A model generated the notes under the pieces. The model saw only the letters and a program-made list of their open reading frames with translations, ran no database searches and was not told the origin of the DNA. Below are positions 1 through 9,642 of a stretch of 28,336 bases of DNA, in pieces; the stretch's first letter is position 1; each line of letters starts with the position of its first letter. Made by a program: the position numbers and the translations under genes. The stretch comes from Ministeria vibrans ATCC 50519 (taxonomy: Eukaryota > Opisthokonta > Filasterea), in the NCBI GenBank assembly GCA_943704425.1, contig CALSCP010001049.1, positions 7,628-35,963 on the forward strand, given 5' to 3'.

Positions 1-113
<113 letters not shown>

Positions 114-115
114 AG

Positions 116-609
116 GAGGCAGAGAAGCGCGTGCCAGCCGAGTACTATGCTAACCTTCACGCAATGCTTGAGGAGTGTGACCACGTTGTGCTGCTGTGCC
201 CCCTCACGCCGGAAACAACCAAGCTCATTGACGCTGAGGCATTCCGCCACATGAAGAAGACGTAAGAGAAAGAGAAGTAATAGATAGGGCGGCGTCACTA
301 ATTTATGATTGTGGCCTGTATATTAGAGCAACGCTGACCAACTGTGCGCGCGGCGCGGTTGTGTGCACGGACGCACTGCTGGCGGCACTCAGGGAAGAGC
401 GTATCTTCGGAGCCGGGTGCGACGTGACCGACCCCGAGCCACTGCCGCGCGATCACCCACTGCTGCAGTGTGACAATCTCATTCTGCTCCCCCACAGGGG
501 CTCGGCGACTGTCGCAACCCGCCGCGAAATGGCACGTCGAGCCTGTGACAATCTCATGTGTGGCCTGCGTGGCGATTCTCTGCTTTCTGCAGCTCCACAC
601 ACCCAGTAG
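116..609 (+). CDS. GRHPR: glyoxylate/hydroxypyruvate reductase, 3' part only
   Basis: D-isomer-specific 2-hydroxyacid dehydrogenase, most like eukaryotic GRHPR, which reduces glyoxylate and hydroxypyruvate with NAD(P)H. Two exons are visible: 116-261 and 327-609. The intron 262-326 begins GTAAGA and ends TTAG, and the codon split across it restores the frame. The first exon covers the family stretch ending in LLCPLTPETTKLIDAEAF. The second contains the catalytic Arg in NCARGAVV, the acidic residue region GCDVTDPEPLP, and the catalytic His in LPHRGSAT. The tail CDNLMCGLRGDSL matches the GRHPR C-terminus closely. The stop TAG is at 607-609. The N-terminal substrate-binding part and the Rossmann glycine motif lie left of the window. 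What is seen is intact; the precise substrate is inferred from similarity. Confidence 0.9.
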
Positions 610-772
610 AGATTGGTGTATTTATAATAGTAAAAAATAATAAAATAATTATACCATAAAGAGAAGTGATAGAGAACAAAAGAATTAATAAAGACGTATC
701 ACAATAAAAATAATAATTTTATTAATGAAAAAAAATTAAAAAAAAAAGTGATTCGAAAAATAACAAAAAAAA
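610..772. other. A+T-rich spacer
   Basis: Very A+T-rich spacer between the reductase stop codon and the 3' end of the tRNA gene. It contains several AATAAA-like strings (for example around 640-660) that could serve as polyadenylation signals for the reductase. I see no open frame or RNA gene in it. Confidence 0.6.
765..772 (-). terminator. RNA polymerase III terminator of the tRNA gene
   Basis: Eight consecutive A residues on the + strand read as T8 on the tRNA strand, directly after the discriminator base. This is the standard Pol III stop signal and supports both the strand and the 3' end of the tRNA gene. Confidence 0.85.
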
Positions 773-917
773 TGCCCAGGACCGGGTTCGAACCGGTGAC
801 CTTCGGATAACCCAACAACTTTCGCAAGCTGCTGATTTGTACATTGTGTTTTATGAGACCAACGAGGCACGGACTTTATAAAAATGAGTCCTTCATGACC
901 AACTAGACCACCCAGGC
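773..917 (-). tRNA. tRNA, probably Met (CAT), with an anticodon-loop intron and a second insertion
   Basis: On the minus strand 917-911 (GCCTGGG) pairs with 780-774 (CCTGGGC), followed by discriminator A and a T8 terminator. The T arm is ACCGG-TTCGAAC-CCGGT, and an A box (TGGTCTAGTTGG) and a B box (GGTTCGAACCC) are present. The gene is 145 nt, about 72 nt longer than a mature tRNA. The best anticodon arm is TTGGT-CTCATAA-TCCGA, followed by variable loop AGGTC, with one T-T mismatch at 31-39; this resembles eukaryotic elongator tRNA-Met. It requires an intron of about 43 nt at the usual 37/38 position. It also leaves about 24-29 extra nt between the D stem (GTCT/GGAC) and the anticodon stem. 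Identity as a tRNA is firm; Met and the exact insert boundaries are inference. Confidence 0.75.
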
Positions 918-1460
918 TTGAACTAAATCAGCCAAAAAGTGCTATTTAAACATGTTTTGATCTTGCCACCCGCTTTTGCCCTTGTAATGTCCACAGTATC
1001 AATCAACCTTTCAATTGGCTTAGACGAGAAGAAGGCTCTTACATTTACGTATTTATTTCAAAAATAAAAAAATCAATTTGGTGTTTTTGAGATATGTGTG
1101 GTCTGTCGTGAATGCAGAGGGATTGCAGACAAAAGAGAACACTAAGTGACACCGTGAGTCCGTGACACCGTGACAGTATGGCTGCATGACTCTGGTCTAA
1201 ATTTCATGAGAAAAAATATAGAAGAAGACGAAGAAGAAATAATCACTCAGTAACTCTCAAAATACGTTGATACAAAAAAAGTACAATGTCCGCCATAAAC
1301 CAACTCCAAAAGATAGAGCGTTGACTCAGCGTTCATAGAAACATAGATTAAAAGTAAAAATACGATCTCACATCGAGCGAACAGGAAATCGGGATGTACA
1401 CTGATACTACTATTGAGAATATAAAAGAAGAATACACGCCTTATTCATTATTATTCATTT
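918..1460. other. spacer with no recognised gene
   Basis: A+T-rich spacer between the tRNA 5' end and the Ku80 stop codon. The only structure seen is a short imperfect direct repeat of GTGACACCGTGA near 1146-1172. The part just left of 1461 is presumably the 3' untranslated region of Ku80. No conserved open frame on either strand. Confidence 0.55.
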
Positions 1461-4400
1461 TTAATCCATGTCGTCGAGTAAATCATCGCCTCCAGCAGCG
1501 TCTTCGGCTGTCGATGCTAACTGGCCATGGGCCATCTCGCCGGTGGCCACAAAGGCAAGCGCAGTGTCTCGACTGACTGTCGAGTCTTCCGATTCATCCG
1601 TGCTAATCAGTGTAATCCCGTCGCCCACAACCATCTTCCAAAAGTCCTCTCGGTCCTTGAACTCATAGTCGGCCTTGAGCGTCTCCAGGAAGATGTTGAA
1701 AAGCGCACTCATTTCCACCGAAATGCACCCCTTGCGCATCGCACGCACACATTCCAGCGCCTTGTTGTACGCCTGTGCCTGTCCATACGAATCCTCCACG
1801 ATGCCCCGGAGCACTCGCCCGATCCCTACACACAAAGCCGCATCAAAAATAATAAGAGCAAATTCCCCTCCTCGATTGCGACTCGTCTTCAACTTTGCAT
1901 CATTCAATACCTTCAATGGCTTTGTGGTGCAAATCCCCGTCCGAGTTCATCATGGCATTGAAATCCTGAATGGGAGTGTTGGCACCGACGTCGGTGACCA
2001 TGGCACCATCGCCACCGCCCATGCTTGCAAGCGCCAGACCGGCACTGCCCGACACACTCGCTCCCATCTTGCTTGCTTCGTCGTTGGCCAACATGGTTGT
2101 GTTCCACGCCGCGCCGCTCGACACGGCACCTGCACTTCCCGTTGCGCCCGCTGCAGCACGCTTCACGCCTTGCTCATTTACTTCGAGTGGAAATTCATCG
2201 CGCACACGCTTCAGCGACTCGCGAGCGCGTTCTTGTATCTCAGGGTTGCGTTCCAGCATCGCTTTGAGCGGTTCAGCCAGGGGTGCCAGTGGCTGTGCAT
2301 GACCCCGCACAAAAAAAAATGTTTAAAAATGAACAGAGAGAGAGAGAGAGAGAGAGAGAAAGGAGGGAGATAGAAACAAAGTGATAGAGAGAGAGAGGAA
2401 GGAGGGAGATAGAAACAAAGTGATAAAGAGAGAGAGAGAGAGGAGGGAGATAGAAACAAAGTGATAAAGAGAGAGAGAGAGAGAGAAAAAAAAGTCATAC
2501 CTGGTCAGGTTGAAAGACGCGGTGCTCTACGACCTTAAAAAGATGCTGCAGGCCTGGATTGGGAATGTGCTTGGGCTGCACGCCTTCGCCCCTCTCCCCT
2601 CGTCCCAGGTCCACGTCATCTAACTTCATTGATTCCACCAACGACTTGACAGCGTTGCGCTAAACAACAACGTTGTAATAATGAAAAACAATTATTATTA
2701 TTATTATAAAAAGATAAGACAAGTCGCAAATGAGAAAGGTCCTTTGGGTTCCATTTGCGTACTTGAGAGGTAGAAATGTTGCTGCGATCATGCGTGAAAT
2801 CGGGAAAGGAGTAGAAGCGAATGTCGTCGGCAAAGGGAACCTTCACCATCAGCAGCGAGTGGTAGTGTTCTTTGATGTGCGGAATGAGTATTACGAGTCG
2901 AGCGTCGAGTCCTGAGCAACCAAACGTGATTGTGATGTTGTGATTTAAACTCTTTTTTGTTTTGTTCTCATTGTTTTCAGTCATACCTTGGCGATAGACA
3001 AACCGAGCCAGAGCAACCTTCTTATCACGCTTGAGGGCACGCACAAAGGCATCAAAGGCACGCACAGCGTTGGGGTCGTTGCGCGGCACCACAGCAGCCA
3101 CACTGCTCATAAAGTGGAAGCGGGGAATGTCGTTGCGCGGCGTGAACTGCAACACGGAGAGACCGCTCGAGGTGGGGAAACTGTCGGCGTTCTTCTCGAG
3201 GGGCACATAAACCTTGCCAAAGCGATAGCCTTCGATCACCTCCTGCTCCTGCATGTCCTCGTCGTCGTCTCCGTCCGCCTGCCCCTCGCTCTCCTTGCTC
3301 ATGGTCGTCTCGCGAATGGCCCGTACTTGGTCGTGCTGATTACCTCTCCCTGCATTGGCGTCGTCCTCGGAGAGCACAGAGTACTACACCAGAACAAGAA
3401 CAAGGTCGAATACGAACGGTTGAAGAAAAACAATAAAGTGTTAAGTGGTACCTTGAAGAAGGAGGGGTATTTTTGGGAGTTGGTGCGCATGTAGGCCTCG
3501 ACGGGGATTTTGACCTTGCCAGCAATGTCGAGGGCGCCGCGGTAATAAACTGTCTGACGTGTGCGCTTCTCGACAAACACCATGGCCTCAAGCGCATCGT
3601 CAATGGCAAACACACTGCCGTCCGCGACGGTGTCGGCCATTTCGTGCAGCGACTTCATCGCCTCCGTTTGCGGTGTTTCGGATGAAACAGCTTCCGCGCT
3701 CTGCACCCCTGACAGCGACAGGCAGTCAATGACTTGCAAGATAAACCCGTGAGCCTTAAGTCCTTCGCAGATCGATTCAAACGAGCCTCGGTCATTAAGA
3801 ATAGGCGAGCGACCGTCTACAACAAAAGCAAAAAGTGAGTGATACAACAACATGTAGAGGCAAGGGTGTATGTGTGTCTTAGTTGTGTGTCTTTTTGTGT
3901 CTTTGTTGTGTCTTTGTTGTGTCTTTGTTGTGTGTCTTTTTGTGTAGCTTTTTGTGTCTCTTTTTGTGTCTTTGTTGTGTCTTTGCTGTGTGTCTTTGTG
4001 TGTGTTTTTGTGGTGTTTGTGCTGTTTTTGGTGTGTGTGTCTTTGTGGTGTGTGTCGCTGTTGCGTATATGGAATGATGGACCTGTGATCACAACAATGC
4101 GCTTGTCTTGCTTCTTCTTGGCGACCGATCGCACAAGCGAGTCCATTGCGACCACAACCGCATCAATGACTACGGAGACATGCCACGAAGAGAATAAAGA
4201 GAAGAATGTTATAAAAGGACGCGACAATGCGGACGCGGGCGTGCGGTTGGTGCTGCGTACTGTCGCCACTGTCGTTGAGGTTGAGTTTCAGCTCGTTTCG
4301 CAGGAACAACATCACCTCAAAGTCGGGCGGCGTGAGGTCGCGCGCCAACGAGATGTGTGCATACCGCTCGCTGCCCTCCTCGTACACGTTGTTGTTGGTG

Positions 4401-4724
4401 TCTGCAGGGAGTGGCAAAGGAAGGAGAAGAGGGGTTTTCGGAACAGAGACACAAACACGACGGAGAATGGCGGACGGCTGCGGTGCAGCGTACCTTCGCT
4501 TCCCACGAGTATAATGCCCACAGGCTCCTTGGAATTGAGAAGCATCTGCGAAAGGGATGAGAAGGGGGCGGTGTGCGTGCACTGTGCGGTACTTTGCGAT
4601 TGACAATGTCGACGGCTGCCTGCCGCGCAAGCTCAAACGCACTGCGCCCCGCAGCACCCGTGACCCCCTCGGCCATTGGCGCCCCAATGTCCAGGATGAT
4701 CATGAGTTGTTCTTTCGAGTGCAT
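1461..4724 (-). CDS. XRCC5: Ku80, DNA double-strand-break end-binding subunit
   Basis: Ku80 pairs with Ku70 to ring broken DNA ends and start non-homologous end joining. Ten exons: 4593-4724, 4494-4545, 4261-4401, 4083-4169, 3452-3816, 2987-3383, 2763-2911, 2501-2659, 1911-2292 and 1461-1825. All have GT/AG borders and matching phases and give 742 aa, close to the 732 of human Ku80. Domains in order: an N-terminal von Willebrand A-type domain (MIILDIGAPM; KRIVVITDGRSP); the beta-barrel core (VIEGYRFGKVYVPL; LVILIPHIKEHY; NAVKSLVESMKLDD; HIPNPGLQHLFK); then the C-terminal helical domain (DFWKMVVGDGITLIS). The protein ends in GGDDLLDDMD, like the DNA-PKcs-recruiting tail of animal Ku80. ATG 4724 is the first in frame. 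The ceramidase gene upstream ends only 91 bp away on the same strand. Confidence 0.93.
2336..2486. repeat. purine-rich tandem repeat in a Ku80 intron
   Basis: Three copies of a unit of about 40 bp, GGAGGGAGATAGAAACAAAG followed by TGATA and a run of GA, fill much of the Ku80 intron 2293-2500. On the Ku80 strand this is a long CT-rich tract upstream of the acceptor at 2293-2294. A related motif occurs in the NEMF intron near 24900-24970. Confidence 0.85.
3866..4062. repeat. low-complexity TTTGTTGTGTC repeat in a Ku80 intron
   Basis: Irregular tandem repeats of TGTGTCTTTGTTG and related words lie inside the Ku80 intron 3817-4082. On the gene strand they read as GACACAAAGACACAAC. Open frames through them consist only of Lys/Asp/Thr or Cys/Val/Phe runs and are not genes. 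Confidence 0.85.
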
Positions 4725-4815
4725 TGCGAAGAATGGAGTATGGATCAACAAAACTAAAACTGGAGTAAATGTTGCAATGTACTACTTGCAAACTTTTCAC
4801 TTCATTAATTTTATA

Positions 4816-6331
4816 TTATTGCCATGTGTAGGCGGTCATCAAGCCCGAGCGGGGGCGCATAACAACGCTGTACTGGGTCTCGGAGTTGAAAGTGCCGCGG
4901 GTGTGCGTGTCGCCGCGCGTCTGAAGAACGCCAAAGAGCATCTTCTCGTTGATGTTGTCCTTGCCGACTGCCTCCATGGCGTCCGTGCCCACTTTGCGAC
5001 GGTTGTCCGGTGCCGGTGCTAAGTCCGCAATGAGCCAACGCAATGGTGAGAAACGGAGTCGTGGGCTGTGTGTCTTACCGTTGCGCCAGTGGTCGTAGTT
5101 GGTTTCAAGGATGAACCAGGGCTGGGGACCGTTGGGGATGGACCAGACGTCGGAGTTGTTCCAGCCGCGCGTAACGACGGAACCCTCACCGGTCTCAACA
5201 CCCCCAATGATGAGGTAGACCTGCGCGGTGACTTTGGTGTCGGCCAGGGCGGCGCGGGCAGCGTCAAACTTGGCGTGCTGGGCGAGCACATCGCGCACAA
5301 GAAAGCCCACGGTGGACGCCCCGTCCTTCTTGAGGTGCTCAATGTTCTCGATAATCTGCGCTGGGTTGATCGAGAAGCGCTCGTCGACGGTGATGCTGAA
5401 GCCGTCCTTGCGCATCCCCGACAGGAGGCCGACGTAGCCCGCCCAGACGACGCCCTCGTACACCGCCTTGCCGCCCTCCTGGAAGCTCGCCAGGTACGTA
5501 ATGTTAGAGAAGGAGTTGCCGCCAAAGTTGAAGTCCATGTTTCTAAAACATAAAACAAACGATGGGGCGTTAGGGCACAGGGTGTTGTGCATGCATGTTT
5601 GTCGCTGCTTGAATACCGCGCATGCCACACGCCAGGCTCAGCCGACTCGCTGATGATGGACGTGCACTCTGCGGACAACTCGTACACCAAATTGAGCGAC
5701 ACAATCGTCGACAGGCTCAGCACGTCGCCGTAGCCGAGTTCCTTGGCAACATCGGCAAAGCCGCGCATCTCCTCGACGTACTCCTACGGCGAGAGAGACC
5801 AACCAAGACGTTAAGCGAGTCGCACTATCATCAACTTGTACCTTGGGCATGTACTCCTCGCACGAGGTTGCAACCTTGCCAATGTAGCTCTGGAGTGCCG
5901 TGGGCAGCTTGTTCCAGTAGTCGACCACAGGCGCATACGATCCGGCAAATCCGTGTTCCGCAAAGATCTTTCGAATCACTGCGAAAACATTGTTCAATAA
6001 AACAAACAACCAATGCTAGTTTGGCTGCGCACACCAACGAGCACGTTTTTCATATCATCGTGATACCCCCTCGCCAGTGCGACAAGAGACGCACGAGTCG
6101 CATTTCCGTTTGGTCATTCCCCAAAAAAAATAAAAACAATAACAACAACAATAATAAAACGGTTCTCTTACGAGGCTTCCAGCGCTCCCGCGCATCCATG
6201 TCAAGGTCAATGGTGGTGTGGTTGACGAGACGGGGAAATCCGGGGGGCGGAAAGTCGTTGGCGACGGGTGCAGTGTAAACGACAGCCACAAGGCCAACGA
6301 GGACGGCGACAACAGCCGCAGTCGTCTTCAT
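4816..6331 (-). CDS. ASAH1: acid ceramidase-like lysosomal amidase
   Basis: N-terminal-nucleophile hydrolase of the acid ceramidase/NAAA family, which cleaves the amide bond of ceramide or N-acylethanolamines in the lysosome. Exons: 6172-6331, 5842-5978, 5617-5783, 5079-5542 and 4816-5018, giving 376 aa (human acid ceramidase has 395). Residues 1-20 form a hydrophobic signal peptide. The precursor should self-cleave before Cys139 in ELSAECTSII. Arg155 and Asp158 in HARNMDFNFGG are spaced from it as in human acid ceramidase. Further family motifs are WAGYVGLLSGMRKDGFSITV, IIGGVETGEGSVVTR and TNYDHWRNG. The C-terminus stops soon after the strand that ends LMTAYTWQ, about 20 residues short of human. 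Ceramidase against NAAA specificity cannot be settled from sequence. Confidence 0.88.
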
Positions 6332-6518
6332 CCTAATTGATAGTTGCTATAATAAACTACGGTTTCGTGAAAGAATACGAATTGAGTATTATTAGTTTAT
6401 TACGTGAAGGGTGAAAGATCAACGATTAAGTCTGAAGTCATCCAGTCATCAGTGGATTTTGCTTTAGCTCGCACTCCTCACACACATTGGTTCAACTGCT
6501 GAAGCATAATACATAAAC
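6332..6518. promoter_or_regulatory. shared divergent promoter region, ceramidase / IMP dehydrogenase
   Basis: Only 187 bp separate the two divergent start codons (6331 on minus, 6519 on plus), so both promoters must lie here or overlap the first exons. An ATTGG word (inverted CCAAT) is at about 6486-6490 and the middle is A+T-rich. No clear TATA box is assigned. Shared control is inferred from spacing only. Confidence 0.5.
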
Positions 6519-8492
6519 ATGGCACAGTCGGTGATCACGGGCGACATGGCGTACATTCCCGAGGACGGCATGTCTCTGAAGAACCTGATGAACGAAGGCG
6601 CTGGCTTCACCTACAACGACTTCCTCATTCTCCCTGGCTTCATTGACTTTGCCGCAGCAGAGGTGGTAAGATGCGAATTGCCCGACAAAGGCGCCGCTGA
6701 ATCGCGCCGCTGAGCGTGCCACGCGGAAATCCAACGCTGAAAAAACACATGCGCACACCGCTCACTGCGCTGCTCCTCTCTGCAGGGACTCGAGTCCGCC
6801 TTGACGCGCAACATCACCCTTCAAACACCGTTTGTGTCGTCGCCCATGGACACGGTCACCGAGTCGAGCATGGCCGTCGCAATGGCGGTAAGACGGTGAA
6901 CTGTGTTGAAACACCTTCTCACACTCGCTCTCACCCAGCTGAGCGGTGGCATTGGCATTCTCCATCATAACTGCACAGCCGAGTACCAGGCACGCGAGGT
7001 GCGTCGTGTGAAGAAGTTTGAGCAGGGCTTCATTGTGGATCCGGCAGTGCTCACTCCCGAACACACTGTTGGCGATGTCGTTGCGCTCAAGAAGCGCTTT
7101 GGATTCTCGGGCATTCCCATCACCGAGACGGGTGAGATGAACAGTCAGCTGCTGGGCATTGTTACGGCGCGTGATATTGATTTCATCAAGGTATTGGGTT
7201 TCCTTCACACGCTCAATCTGTCTGACACACTCCACTCGGCTCTTAGGAGGATTCGTTTGACCGCAAATTGGCTGACGTGATGACTCCCCGGTCCGACTTG
7301 GTGGTGGGCAGCGCAGGAATTACTCTTGAGGAGGCCAATCATTTGTTGCAGACGAGCAAGAAGGGTACGATGGGTATTTTGCAGCGCACACACAGTCCGG
7401 CTGACCTCTTTTGACCATTGTTTAGGAAAACTGCCAATGGTGAATGACAAGGACGAACTTGTCGCACTGATTGCGCGCACAGACATCAAAAAGACGCGTA
7501 GTTACCCGTTGGCGTCCAAGGACAAGCGCAGTCAGCTGCTTGGTAAGAAAAGAAAAAAAAGTGCTACCCTTCACAGACATGGGACTGAACATTGTCTCTC
7601 TCTCTCTGTCTTTTTGTTTTAGCGGGTGCGGCGATTGGGACGCACGCGGGAGACAAGCAGCGGTTGGAGCTGCTGGCGAACAGTGGCTTGGATGTGGTTG
7701 TGCTGGACAGTTCGCAGGGCAACTCGTCGTTTCAGATTGAGATGATCCAGCACATCAAGCGTACGTATCCCGAAATGGAGGTGATTGGGGGGAACGTGGT
7801 GACGGCAGCGCAGGCCAAAAACCTGATTGATGCGGGTGTGGATGGTCTGCGCGTGGGCATGGGCTCGGGTAGCATTTGCATTACACAGGAGGTCATGGCA
7901 GTGGGTCGTCCCCAGGCCACGGCGGTGTACCGTGTGGCCGAGTATGCCCGTCGGTACGTCACTGCACGGCTTTTCTTGTGCCACTTCCCTCTAAACCCTT
8001 GCTTCTGCACTGCATAGGTTTGGCGTGCCTGTGTGTGCCGACGGCGGCATCTCCAATGTGGGGCACATCACCAAGGCAGTGGCTCTTGGTGCGTCGACCA
8101 TCATGATGGGCAGCATGCTTGCCGGCACTACCGAGGCACCCGGCGAGTACTTCTTCCAGGACGGTGTGCGTCTTAAGAAGTACCGTGGCATGGGCTCGCT
8201 CGACGCCATGGAGAACCTCAGCAGCAAGAGCCGCTACTTCAGTGAGCACGACAAGGTGCGTGTTGCCCAAGGGGTCAGCGGCAGTGTCCAGGATAAGGGC
8301 TCTGTCTTCCAGTTTGCTCCCTACCTTGTGGCGGGTGTTCAACACGGCTGTCAGGACATTGGTGCACGCTCTCTCAAGCAACTGCGTGCCATGATGTACT
8401 CGGGTCAGGTCCGCTTTGAGCGACGCACCCCCGCCGCGCAGTTTGAGGGCGGTGTCCATGGCCTTCACAACTACGAAAAGCGTCTCTATTAG
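6519..8492 (+). CDS. IMPDH: inosine-5'-monophosphate dehydrogenase
   Basis: Oxidises IMP to XMP with NAD+, the rate-limiting step of guanine nucleotide synthesis, in the cytosol. Seven exons: 6519-6665, 6786-6887, 6939-7190, 7247-7364, 7426-7542, 7623-7953 and 8018-8492. Phases agree throughout and give 513 aa, against 514 for human IMPDH2. The catalytic Cys331 lies in [12 protein letters not shown], at the same residue number as in the human enzyme. The barrel motifs [28 protein letters not shown] and the flap [11 protein letters not shown] are intact. Two CBS domains occupy roughly residues 112-230 ([29 protein letters not shown]). It ends YEKRLY, where human ends YEKRLF. It lacks a peroxisomal SKL-type tail. 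Identification is firm. Confidence 0.97.
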
Positions 8493-8669
8493 AAAATAAA
8501 AAAATAAAAAATATCATCTTTTCTATGAAAGGAAGAACGTCAAGAAAGAGCTATAGTATAATAATAGTTTAATAGTATTTTGAAGCAAGCATGATTGTAA
8601 TAATGACATTGCATTGACTTTGATCACTATCGCAGACAGTTCGCAGTTATTATCAATTATTTTCGAGAG

Positions 8670-9573
8670 ATGAGCTTGGAAGTGCCTGTAAAGCGGCTTG
8701 TGAAGCTGCTGAGCCGGCGGCGAGGCACCGCAACAGGTTTTGAATGATTTTGGGGCAGTGAGCGTTGTTTTTTTTTTTATCGCTGACATCTCATCCCTCT
8801 TCGCCGTTTAGCCTGTGCTGCTGCCGCTGCCGGCGCTCTCTTTCTTTGGTCGAAGACGCGCAAGGTAACGGGGCTGACGATGAATTTCGAGAGAGAGACG
8901 GCCGTTGATTGGGCGACGAGGGGGAAACGATCGCACGGGCTTTTCCACCCGTTGACTTGCGGATACGCTGACGTCCTCGCGCCTCTGCGGCGCTTCTTGT
9001 GTGGTGTAGACGTCGTCGAGGACCGCCATGGCCAGGGGGGGCGATCCATCGAAGGGCAAGCCGGCGCACAGGAAGGTCGCTGTGAATCGGGAGTTTCTCT
9101 TGCGCATTCGTCGTCTGCTGAAGATTGTCTTGCCCGGCTGGCGCAGCAAGGAGGCGCTGCTGCTGTTTGCACACACTGTCACGCTCGCCCTGCGCTCCTT
9201 TCTGTCCCTCTATGTGGCCGGCTTGGACGGCGAAATCACCAGGAGCATTGTGAACCGTGAGCCGTGGGCGTTTGCCGGCAAGCTGAGTATCTGGCTCATG
9301 ATTGCGCTGCCGGCCACCTACATCAACAGCATGATCCGCTTCCTCGAGAGCAAGCTTGCCCTTGCCTTTCGCACGCGTCTCGTCAAGCACGCCTATGAAA
9401 TGTACTTTGTTGATGAGTGCTACTACCGCATTGGCAATCTGGACAACCGCCTCGCCAACGCCGATCAGGTAAATAAATATTAATAATAATAATAATATAT
9501 TATTATTATTATTATTTTATTATTATTATTATTATTGTTGTTATTATTATTATTATTGCTATTATTATTATTA

Positions 9574-9642
<69 letters not shown>

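Noticed and set aside
773-917. tRNA-Ile(TAT) or another anticodon from the TTTTTATAAAG stretch
   Set aside because: No five-base stem flanking that stretch can pair with TCCGA before the variable loop. The CTCATAA loop fits much better.
3817-4269. Frame with Lys-Asp-Thr-Thr repeats as a repeat protein
   Set aside because: It is a read-through of the Ku80 intron repeat. The conserved Ku80 exons end and resume at splice sites on either side.
9028-9468. ATG 9028 as the only start of the ABCD gene
   Set aside because: In-phase upstream mini-exons encode the expected hydrophobic targeting N-terminus, and the exon is open back to an acceptor at 9009. I keep 9028 only as a possible second start.
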